Shown here one piece after another: positions 1 to 5,988 of a DNA stretch of 9,168 nt (position 1 is its first letter; every line of letters begins with the position of its first letter). The DNA lies in the NCBI GenBank assembly GCA_913040875.1, contig CAJWHX010000113.1, positions 1 to 9,168 of the forward strand. Reading direction: 5' to 3'. The notes under the pieces are model-generated. The model saw nothing but the letters and a program-made list of their open reading frames with translations, was not told the DNA's origin and searched no databases. The position numbers and the translations under genes are program-made. The DNA comes from an uncultured Pseudomonadota bacterium (GTDB lineage Bacteria > Myxococcota > UBA796).

Positions 1-179
1 AATGAATATATCTTGAAGACTTTTTGAATGGAATACCAAATAAACTCAAAGAAGATAGAAATCATTTTCATCAAGGTTTTCATACTAAAAATTACGATGA
101 TTAAAGGCAGAGTAATACCCTTGGCAAGTATACCAAGATTATGCACAAAGAGATATACTACTCTACCTTATCATCATTT

Positions 180-197
180 GTCCCAACTAGGTGGGAC
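180..197. repeat. Inverted repeat, 6-bp arms around 6-bp centre
   Basis: GTCCCA (180-185) and TGGGAC (192-197) are perfect reverse complements around ACTAGG. The size and symmetry suit an operator for a dimeric regulator, or a small hairpin. It lies about 105 bases ahead of the ribbon-helix-helix-like gene, whose product is the type of protein that binds short palindromes. That link is inference. Confidence 0.4.
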
Positions 198-242
198 TAT
201 AGGAGGTTACAGTATTAAAACGATTTATAATTGCGAGACACT

Positions 243-258
243 TGTGATGATGGTCACA
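243..258. promoter_or_regulatory. CRP/FNR-family-type binding site (TGTGA-N6-TCACA)
   Basis: The sequence reads TGTGA, six bases, TCACA: both half-sites match the classical CRP consensus exactly. The centre at about 250.5 is some 50 bases upstream of the ATG at 302. If the -10 is TATATT at 262-267, the box would overlap the core promoter and favour repression; a promoter further downstream would favour activation. An adenylate cyclase is encoded in the same window, but nothing in the sequence links the two directly. Confidence 0.5.
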
Positions 259-301
259 TACTATATTAGTTATTGTAACACAAATACTATAGGATTAACT
301 T

Positions 302-532
302 ATGCTAATGGATAAAGTCAATAAAGGTGGTAGACCTCCAAGAGAACCTTCAAGCGTGCGTAGTATACGTTTGCCAGTTCGTATTTGGAATAAGGTTTAC
401 AAGGCATCTAAGGAATTTCGTTCAGTCAATGAATACTTCCTTTCATTAGTGGAGAGTGATTTGATTAAAAAGAAAGACCTGAAAAAGTCTGAAAGACGAA
501 GTCCAGTAACCTCTAAAGAAGGGAGTCAATAA
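302..532 (+). CDS. Small ribbon-helix-helix-like DNA-binding protein
   Basis: This is a 76-residue, very basic protein, not recognised at family level. It opens with a GRPP-type basic arm (residues 9-14). A short strand SIRLP follows (21-25), then a predicted helix (about 26-39), a turn, and a second helix (41-56) beginning SVNEYF. That strand-helix-helix order is the Arc/MetJ ribbon-helix-helix plan, in which a dimer puts the paired strand into the DNA major groove. The tail is lysine/arginine-rich and probably disordered. AGGA at 291-294 lies seven bases before the ATG at 302; a second in-frame ATG at 308 is the alternative start. The stop codon overlaps the next ATG by one base (TAATG), implying translational coupling to the recombinase-like ORF. 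Small proteins of this kind often precede integrases in mobile elements, where they act as regulators or directionality factors. The fold call is tentative. Confidence 0.6.
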   Translation: MLMDKVNKGGRPPREPSSVRSIRLPVRIWNKVYKASKEFRSVNEYFLSLVESDLIKKKDLKKSERRSPVTSKEGSQ

Positions 533-933
533 TGGCTACATTAAGGAACTTTAGAGGCAAATGGTATGCAAGGGTTCAATGGTATGTAAATGAAGTGCCA
601 TTGAAGAGTTTCGTACAAAACTGCGGGCACCTTGGTTCTGGAGGGACAATGGTCCGAGATGGCGTCAGTTGTCATGGGTATGCTAAATACATCGTAGATG
701 CGCTGTTCCCATATATGGTTCCGTGGCCACGGCAAGATACAGATACATTTGCTTGTAGCCGATTGTTCACCCTCGATCTTGGAGTCCAATTTAAAGGTGT
801 GTTCATTAAACCCTCTGACGACAAAGTGATTGATATTCATTCGGAAACTGTTCAGTGGAAAGGGTGGCACATATTAAAAGACCAACGTGGAGCAAACGAG
901 GCTTGGGAGTTTATGGAGTTACTGGACAAGTAA
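532..933 (+). CDS. Recombinase-like N-terminus fused to an unrecognised sequence; probably remnant or chimera
   Basis: This 133-residue ORF starts at the ATG overlapping the previous stop. Residues 1-25, beginning MATLRNFRGKWYARVQW, closely resemble the amino-terminal arm-binding strands of phage-type tyrosine recombinases, which bind arm-type sites in att DNA. From about residue 26 (nucleotide ~607) the resemblance stops. A full integrase would run well beyond 300 residues with a core-binding domain and an R...H-x-x-R...Y catalytic domain; none of these is present. The remaining ~108 residues, including a WKGWHILKD stretch near the end, match no family I know, although they keep protein-like composition. 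Likely explanations are a deleted integrase whose 5' end was joined to foreign sequence, or a small accessory protein using only the arm-binding fold. I saw no continuation of the recombinase in the plus-strand reading I made of this stretch. Coding status of the second half is uncertain. Confidence 0.45.
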   Translation: MATLRNFRGKWYARVQWYVNEVPLKSFVQNCGHLGSGGTMVRDGVSCHGYAKYIVDALFPYMVPWPRQDTDTFACSRLFTLDLGVQFKGVFIKPSDDKVIDIHSETVQWKGWHILKDQRGANEAWEFMELLDK

Positions 934-954
934 TTCAACTCTTGATTGACCTCG

Positions 955-971
955 AAAACAACGGACGTTGT
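955..971 (-). terminator. Possible weak terminator after the adenylate cyclase gene
   Basis: Positions 958-971 are a perfect dyad (ACAACG-GA-CGTTGT). Read on the minus strand, a 5-6 bp stem with a small loop is followed by TTTT, just after the cyclase stop. The stem is short and the T-run minimal. Its place between convergent genes supports the call. A second tiny dyad (CTGA/TCAG, 972-982) adjoins it. Confidence 0.3.
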
Positions 972-978
972 CTGACGG

Positions 979-2217
979 TCAGGCTACCAAAAGGTATGTG
1001 GTCATGACCCCCTTTCCTTTGATGTCTATATTGCCTCTCTTCTCGAAGTCGAATTCTACATCCATTATCTTCGCCACGTATTCAGTGACTTGAACTCGAC
1101 CAGGGATGCCGGTTGATTCCATACGTGAAGCCACATTGACGGTATTGCCCCAAACGTCGTACGAGAATTTTTTTTGTCCAATAACGCCTGCAGTCAAAGG
1201 ACCTGTTGCGATACCGATTCTGAGTTGCAACGAACAATCTTGTTCTGCGTTGTACTTGTCCATTACCTCGAGCATTTCCATCGACATTCTAAGTAGGTTG
1301 GAGAGGTGGTCTTCACTCGCTATTGGAATCCCACCGGCGATCATATACGCATCTCCAATGGTTTTAATCTTTTCCAATTCGTATTTGTCTACAATTGTGT
1401 CGAACCGTGAAAAGATGTCATTTAAGAACCGTACGGTTTCTTTTGCCGATATTGAAGAGGCTAGGGTGGTGAAACCAACCAAGTCGGCAAACAAAATGGA
1501 GGCGTCGTCATAGTCATCCGCAATGGTACCTTGTTGATTCTTGAGGCGAAACGCAACGGAGTCTGGAAGTATATTCAACAACAGATTCTCAGACCGTTTG
1601 TACTCCTGTTTGAGGGCTTCTTCAACCAGATCACGTTGGTCCAACGCATCTTCACGAAGAAACTCAAAGGAAGCCGTGGAGCCCAGTATTGCTCCTAATA
1701 AACCGACTGATCCTGTAGCCAAAATCAAAAAATGCTGTTTGGGAGTCAGTGTCGTTTTGAACTCCATAAGATTGAAGATGTCCAGTCCATATAGGCCAAG
1801 GATTGAAAGACTCGTGATGCTACTCCAAATGATACCATGTTGGATGCCGCCAACCAGGACCGATACAATCGGAATTGCCGTGAACCACATCATGTTGGGT
1901 GCATCGACACCACCCCAAAAGAGACACAGGAAGAGGTGACATTGAAAATAATTGCCTGCCAAGATGTGGGCCAGTTTACCGACCTGAACACCTTTTCGTG
2001 CGAGAAACGGTATGCACATAAAGATGACCCAAGACCACAGAACTACGAAACCGACCCTTGGCTGTTTTATGAGAAAGAACAGCACCATAAAAGGAAATCC
2101 AGAATTCCCAACAAATAGTGATATTAGGATGATGGCTTGCAACTTGAAACCATCAGGAGAATTTTTCTCGATAGCCGGTGGTAAGAATTTGTCGAGCAGA
2201 GTGTTGAACATGTCCAT
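979..2217 (-). CDS. Membrane-anchored class III adenylate cyclase
   Basis: Makes cAMP from ATP on the cytoplasmic face of the inner membrane. In the frame extended to a TTG at 2268 (429 residues; subtract 17 for the ATG start chosen here), about six hydrophobic segments span 43-200. A short linker with a probable coiled coil and the NILP motif (233-236) follows, then a catalytic domain at about 245-429. Metal-binding aspartates are D262 (FADLVGF) and D306 (TIGDAY). K302 and D371 occupy the adenine-specifying positions, which favours adenylate over guanylate cyclase. N378 and R382 (NVASRM) are the transition-state residues, so the enzyme looks intact. I prefer the ATG at 2217, or the one at 2211, because a good promoter lies between them and the TTG, and the TTG lacks a ribosome binding site. 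The membrane half matches no sensor domain I can name. The gene is last on this strand, 125 bases after the DUF2490 gene. Confidence 0.9.
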   Translation of the reverse strand: MDMFNTLLDKFLPPAIEKNSPDGFKLQAIILISLFVGNSGFPFMVLFFLIKQPRVGFVVLWSWVIFMCIPFLARKGVQVGKLAHILAGNYFQCHLFLCLFWGGVDAPNMMWFTAIPIVSVLVGGIQHGIIWSSITSLSILGLYGLDIFNLMEFKTTLTPKQHFLILATGSVGLLGAILGSTASFEFLREDALDQRDLVEEALKQEYKRSENLLLNILPDSVAFRLKNQQGTIADDYDDASILFADLVGFTTLASSISAKETVRFLNDIFSRFDTIVDKYELEKIKTIGDAYMIAGGIPIASEDHLSNLLRMSMEMLEVMDKYNAEQDCSLQLRIGIATGPLTAGVIGQKKFSYDVWGNTVNVASRMESTGIPGRVQVTEYVAKIMDVEFDFEKRGNIDIKGKGVMTTYLLVA

Positions 2218-2244
2218 CTCTAAGGGTATTTTGTCATCAATTAC

Positions 2245-2273
2245 AGTATATTGAGGATTCAATTCCAAGTTAA
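2245..2273 (-). promoter_or_regulatory. Predicted sigma70-type promoter for the adenylate cyclase gene
   Basis: On the minus strand, TTAACT (2273-2268) and TATACT (2250-2245) are separated by 17 bases. Transcription would start near 2238, about 20 bases ahead of the ATG at 2217. The -10 region shares the ten bases ATATACTGTA with the candidate promoter of the six-gene operon (8048-8039), which supports both. An ACACGTGT palindrome lies just upstream at 2273-2280 and could be an operator. Confidence 0.5.
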
Positions 2274-2342
2274 CACGTGTCAGCGTTCGATCACTCTGAA
2301 CTATATTCAGTATTCTGATGGGGGCTCAAGGGTAGATGTCGG

Positions 2343-2984
2343 TTAACCAGACGAGTTTTTCTTTGGAACTTTGAGCTGATAGTTGACCCTTGCAATGTGT
2401 TCTACTCGGTCATTGCGAAGAAAGTCTCTTTGATACAGGTAATCTATGGAAAGGGACATCTTCTTAGGTAAATCTACTTCTACCCCTGTCCCAAGTCGAA
2501 ATTTACTGCTGTCGATGGGAATGGCACGTATGTCACTGAAGGTTTCAGCAAAAATAATGGGCTCAAAAGACGACTCGGTATCGATTGTGAGGGAGAATTT
2601 GTTCCGAAGTCGATTGGTGTAGTCATACTCATCTTCCTCGTGCTTTTCTTGATAGCGCAATCGGTATCCAATTTTGACTGGTCCAAACTTCTTCCCAGTG
2701 GACAACTGAATATGATAGCGATGCGCCGGTTCAAAGTCATCATTCTTGGTTCTTTCATAGATGTATCGGTACCCAATCTTTACAGAGAGAGGTTTGATCG
2801 GCTTGTAGCGAAGTTCAAACTCTGGCATGATGCTCTCTACTTGGGAGACATTGTCTGTGAATCGTAGATGTTGTGTATACTCGACACGCCAGTCTTTAAT
2901 CACCTTCTTTCGGATATTGGTACTCATCCAGAGTTGAGTATCTGTTTCTGCGAAGGCTAATTGAGACAACAATAGCAGCATCAT
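2343..2984 (-). CDS. DUF2490-type outer-membrane beta-barrel protein
   Basis: A 213-residue exported protein. The start MMLLLLSQLAFA is a short signal peptide with probable cleavage before ETDT. The mature part is a series of alternating amphipathic strands with many aromatic and charged residues, including LRFTDN (41-46), IGYRYIYER (70-78), KIGYRLRYQEK and a final VNYQLKV. This pattern, and the run of strands each opening with a GYR-type turn, fits the DUF2490 family of predicted outer-membrane barrels; the family has no established function that I know of. The ATG overlaps the stop of the DUF4956 gene by four bases (ATGA), so it is the last cistron of the operon and translationally coupled. 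A pore or outer-membrane anchor for the upstream system is my inference from context. The family assignment was made by eye. Confidence 0.75.
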   Translation of the reverse strand: MMLLLLSQLAFAETDTQLWMSTNIRKKVIKDWRVEYTQHLRFTDNVSQVESIMPEFELRYKPIKPLSVKIGYRYIYERTKNDDFEPAHRYHIQLSTGKKFGPVKIGYRLRYQEKHEEDEYDYTNRLRNKFSLTIDTESSFEPIIFAETFSDIRAIPIDSSKFRLGTGVEVDLPKKMSLSIDYLYQRDFLRNDRVEHIARVNYQLKVPKKNSSG

Positions 2985-3592
2985 GATTCTTCTCGATAGA
3001 TAACGGTGATGTCCGCTGTTTCACGTAGGAGATCGATATTGTTGATTCGATATCTAAGAATTGACTTTCCCGTTCGTTTACTCAGGTATTCAATTAGAGT
3101 TTCCTTTGGAGCACTGAGATGTTCAAGATTGTCATAGATGATATTCATACTCGAAAATCGATGCAGCTGTAGTCGACTCTCCAATATTCCGGGTAATCCA
3201 GCAATTACGGTGTTTACGATGAGCAACTCACCCAGGCTCACCTGATTGTTGGCGACGGCATTGAATATTCCTATCCCAATGACGATAAACAGATAGGTAA
3301 GGTCATGTATTCGGATGGGCTCAGTACGATACCGTAAGATACCAAAAACGGCGAATAACCCCAGTGCAAATCCAAGTTCAATAGGTACTTGTCGCAACGA
3401 AAAGCACAGGGTGAATGTGATCACGTTGAACATGATGTAAGTGAACAGGTATTCGTTGCGACCGTAACGCTTCATGTAGACTGCAAATGTCACAATACAG
3501 GCGAATATTAAGTCTAAGCTCAGGCGAAGTATGAACCGAATGCTTCCATCCGTATCCAGGATGGATTCGTGTAAATCAAAGAGTTCTGTCAT
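2981..3592 (-). CDS. DUF4956 integral membrane protein
   Basis: A 203-residue inner-membrane protein with about five hydrophobic segments (approximately 18-40, 47-65, 70-86, 95-113, 120-136) and a C-terminal soluble part of about 65 residues, presumably cytoplasmic. The stretch GLFAVFGILRYRTEPI (78-93) followed by DLTYLFIVIGIGIFNAV is the hallmark of DUF4956 proteins, with its conserved ILRYRT segment between helices. A ribosome binding site (GAGGA, nine bases before the ATG) sits inside the VTC gene, whose end it overlaps by 17 bases. DUF4956 genes commonly neighbour bacterial VTC-domain and CotH genes, exactly as here. In yeast the VTC polymerase is fused to, and partnered by, small membrane domains that move the chain across the bilayer. 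By analogy this protein may be the membrane partner of the VTC protein; that role is inference, and no sequence homology to yeast Vtc1 is claimed. Confidence 0.85.
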   Translation of the reverse strand: MTELFDLHESILDTDGSIRFILRLSLDLIFACIVTFAVYMKRYGRNEYLFTYIMFNVITFTLCFSLRQVPIELGFALGLFAVFGILRYRTEPIRIHDLTYLFIVIGIGIFNAVANNQVSLGELLIVNTVIAGLPGILESRLQLHRFSSMNIIYDNLEHLSAPKETLIEYLSKRTGKSILRYRINNIDLLRETADITVIYREES

Positions 3593-4343
3593 GAAGTACG
3601 TTCCTCAAAAGTCGAAACTTGGTTCTATAGAGAGTGTTTTTATTGGTGTTGAATAAGTGATATCCACCGATGCAGTATTTGCTGATGGATAGTGGATATG
3701 CTCGGATGCTTCTTAACAATGACGGAACCGTTGAACCTCTTGAAAGGGGGCGTCTCTTTCTCTCTACAATGATGCAATTATCGAGTGAAAAGTTATCGTC
3801 TTGAGTACCAAATCCTATATTGAAATCGATGGTCAATCTTTCTTCAAGTGCACTGTGCAAAAGCGTGATGCGATGAAAGGTATTGGAGAGACTGCGGGAT
3901 AAGGATTCACCATTGATGGGGAGAGTGTTGAAAAAAGAAAGATGCTCAGAGAGTGAACGGGTATCATATGGAACTTCAAGGCTTGTCTTTATGGTGAGGT
4001 CCGCTGCGTTCTTCTTCTTGCATTCAAGCACACATAAATTTCGACCTGGGTATCGACGCAGTCTTACTTTGTATCGTGGACGTTTGCCTCGAAGATGATT
4101 GGTAAAGAAGGTATGCTCTTTGGTGTCGAAGTACTGTGTTTGATATTCAGCAACATGGTGAGTGGAGGTTGGTACAATCTGAAATTCATCTTTCAGACTC
4201 TCAAGCAATGCAGTCATCTTATAAATGGGTAGGATGTATTTCTGATCCAATCGCTTTTGCAGGCTTCGATTTACCAGTAGTTCCATATCTGCGTGCGCAA
4301 ATGTAGAGGTTAATGCTCCCAATGTATGTATTGGAATTATCAT
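3576..4343 (-). CDS. VTC-domain (polyphosphate polymerase family) protein
   Basis: A 255-residue protein of the family related to the tunnel-shaped catalytic domain of yeast Vtc4, which builds polyphosphate from ATP. Visible landmarks, in order: RLDQKY (31-36); the basic strand YKVRLRRY (91-98); LECKKKN (106-112); RLTIDFNI (169-176); VERKRR (193-198), where E194 and K196 match the E-x-K of the metal-binding strand; and SKYCIG (221-226), where K222 matches the late conserved tunnel lysine. The basic tunnel and metal glutamate therefore look intact, so activity is plausible, but the product of bacterial members is not firmly established. The start ATG overlaps the CotH stop (ATGA) and has GAGGT six bases upstream, supporting it over M20. 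The first ~20 residues are weakly hydrophobic and precede the domain; they could be an unusual extension. The protein is probably cytoplasmic, working at the membrane with the DUF4956 protein. Confidence 0.85.
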   Translation of the reverse strand: MIIPIHTLGALTSTFAHADMELLVNRSLQKRLDQKYILPIYKMTALLESLKDEFQIVPTSTHHVAEYQTQYFDTKEHTFFTNHLRGKRPRYKVRLRRYPGRNLCVLECKKKNAADLTIKTSLEVPYDTRSLSEHLSFFNTLPINGESLSRSLSNTFHRITLLHSALEERLTIDFNIGFGTQDDNFSLDNCIIVERKRRPLSRGSTVPSLLRSIRAYPLSISKYCIGGYHLFNTNKNTLYRTKFRLLRNVLHDRTL

Positions 4344-5980
4344 TCAGTAACCTCAAGCCAATTGTAAATGTTGGTCGAGAGGTGTCCCTTTATAGTCCCT
4401 CCATCTGTCGCATCATATTCATCGAATTGAATGGTTCCGGAGTGAATCATTGCAGCTTGTATCGCCTCATAGTTGAGGGAGGCATCGGTATATAAAACGT
4501 TTGCCCACGTACTTCGTGAATCGATTTCGATTTCCTCACCGGATTCTGCTTCTTCTCGGATATAGTCAACATAGGGAAAGATGTACGCAGGGTACATCCC
4601 TCCAATCTGTCCAAACAACAAAAGAACATCTCTTTCTGGTCCGGCATCTGATTGACCGGCAGTGGAACCGATCTGATTGAATTCAATCAGATCTCCATCC
4701 CAAATCATCTCCATATCGACTGAACCTACACTGGTGGGGTCTTCTTCTGCCAGTGTGTCCCATGTTGTCTCGAATGAAGCCTCGATTGATCCGACCTCTT
4801 GAATGCAATAAGGAGGAGTGGGTTCTCCATACTCTGGGTCTGGTGCATCGTTTATATACGTTCGGCGCTCTTCGACGAAGACTCGGATGTTGTCGATGTA
4901 TTCTGTTCGCTCTCCCAGTACAGTCTCAGTGCTTAAAAGGGCTTCGATACGATCGATTTCGTCTAGGATACTGTCCTCATTCCAGATACTATTCATCAGA
5001 GATTGCACTCTGTCGTGCACTTGTTCTGTCAGGTTTTCATCGGACAAGATTGCATTGGCGATGGCGCTATTTGAGACTAGATAGGGCTCTCTCTCTTCCA
5101 TCAGACCTGGATCAAGAACATCGTCCAATCCCCATGGTAGAAAGGTAAATTTGTCTGTAGAGCGACTGTGGTACACATAGTAGTTGTTTCGATTGGCAGC
5201 ATAGCCATCCCAATGACCCAATATGCTCTCCATGGCCCAGAATGTTAAGAATGCATCGAGATCTAAGTGTTCATTCAAAACAGAATCAATGTCAGTGGAA
5301 CTTTCCAAAGCATCTTTGAGGGATACAATCGGAGCAAGATTGGTGTCGGTGTCATCGTTCTTGGGTTCAAAGGTTTGATAGATAATGGGACCGAAATCAC
5401 TGACCGTACCTTCGTATAAATCCCCATCATCTTCATCAAAATGGGTTCGAAGAAAGGTTCGCTTGATTGGTTCTACATGCACATAGATGCCGAGGTCTTC
5501 ACCGTTGACATAGACATGAGCAAAGTTGCATTGCGGACTTGGGTAACCGGCATCTGTAAACAGTTGATATCCTAGGCATTGCCTAATGAGTGAGGGGTCT
5601 TGAACCGAATTGTTTAGCGTAATGTTGTCGACACCATACAGTTCTTGCCCCTCGACATATTCATCAACGTTGATTTTAAGGGAGGGTTTGTCGGTATTTT
5701 GAGAGCCAATGAATCCCTTTTTTAGTATGCCCACATTTTGATGTGACTCATCATCTATGGTGACTTCGGCACTGTAGTAACTGTAGGGTGAGTAAAAGGG
5801 TTCACTCATACAATCACCAGTAAATTCTGTAAAGAATGAACGGGTTTGATTGCGCAGAGAGTTCCAGTCTTCATCGGCTATCGTGATGTCCACCCTGATG
5901 ATACTATTGGGGTCGAAATTACCGATATCTGGTTGTTCCTTAAACCGATTGCATCCCAGTAAAACGAGTATAGGAAACAT
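4340..5980 (-). CDS. CotH-family kinase-like lipoprotein with extra C-terminal domain
   Basis: A 546-residue predicted lipoprotein. The ATG at 5980 has AGAGG five bases upstream and is followed by FPILVLLGC, a clean lipobox with C10 as lipidation site; the frame extends 22 codons further, but that start would overlap the previous gene. The CotH domain covers roughly 25-390: GILKKGF (84-90) in the phosphate-binding region, PSLKI (99-103), YVHVEPIKR (166-174), HWDGY with D258, and LPWGLDD with D286/D287. CotH proteins are atypical kinases; Bacillus CotH phosphorylates a spore-coat protein. The second motif has G where many members have D (PWDLD), but the following DD supplies acids. Residues ~393-546 form an additional acidic, strand-rich domain ending YNWLEV, which I do not recognise and which could bind a substrate. 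It lies eight bases after its paralogue and four bases into the VTC start. Location in the periplasm or on the cell surface is inferred. Confidence 0.85.
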   Translation of the reverse strand: MFPILVLLGCNRFKEQPDIGNFDPNSIIRVDITIADEDWNSLRNQTRSFFTEFTGDCMSEPFYSPYSYYSAEVTIDDESHQNVGILKKGFIGSQNTDKPSLKINVDEYVEGQELYGVDNITLNNSVQDPSLIRQCLGYQLFTDAGYPSPQCNFAHVYVNGEDLGIYVHVEPIKRTFLRTHFDEDDGDLYEGTVSDFGPIIYQTFEPKNDDTDTNLAPIVSLKDALESSTDIDSVLNEHLDLDAFLTFWAMESILGHWDGYAANRNNYYVYHSRSTDKFTFLPWGLDDVLDPGLMEEREPYLVSNSAIANAILSDENLTEQVHDRVQSLMNSIWNEDSILDEIDRIEALLSTETVLGERTEYIDNIRVFVEERRTYINDAPDPEYGEPTPPYCIQEVGSIEASFETTWDTLAEEDPTSVGSVDMEMIWDGDLIEFNQIGSTAGQSDAGPERDVLLLFGQIGGMYPAYIFPYVDYIREEAESGEEIEIDSRSTWANVLYTDASLNYEAIQAAMIHSGTIQFDEYDATDGGTIKGHLSTNIYNWLEVTE

Positions 5981-5988
5981 GGAAGCCT

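Larger units (their letters stand above)
1..301. other. AT-rich leader region, no convincing gene
   Basis: No supportable gene lies here. An open frame at 28-315 exists but has no ribosome binding site ahead of its ATG, has unremarkable composition and overlaps the better-supported gene at 302, so I treat it as chance. The region contains short inverted repeats (120-137 with CTTGG/CCAAG arms; 180-197 with GTCCCA/TGGGAC arms), an orphan AGGAGG at 201-206 with no usable start codon behind it, and the CRP-type box at 243-258. It probably serves as the control region for the gene at 302 and possibly as the flank of a mobile element. No -35/-10 pair with standard spacing stands out; TATATT at 262-267 is the best -10 candidate. 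Confidence 0.5.

Noticed and set aside
28..315. 95-residue plus-strand open frame
   Set aside because: No ribosome binding site, no recognisable domain, overlaps the better start at 302, and spans palindromes and the CRP-type box.
541..870. 109-residue minus-strand open frame opposite the recombinase-like ORF
   Set aside because: No initiation signal and no recognisable motif; the plus-strand frame has the recombinase-like start and a coupled upstream gene. The second half of either frame remains uncertain.
1106..2254. Several plus-strand open frames antisense to the adenylate cyclase
   Set aside because: Shadows of a strongly supported catalytic gene; their products show no domains and they overlap each other.
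2296..2310. CTGAA-CTATA-TTCAG hairpin between the DUF2490 and cyclase genes
   Set aside because: The five-pair stem has no T-run on either strand, so it is not a credible terminator.
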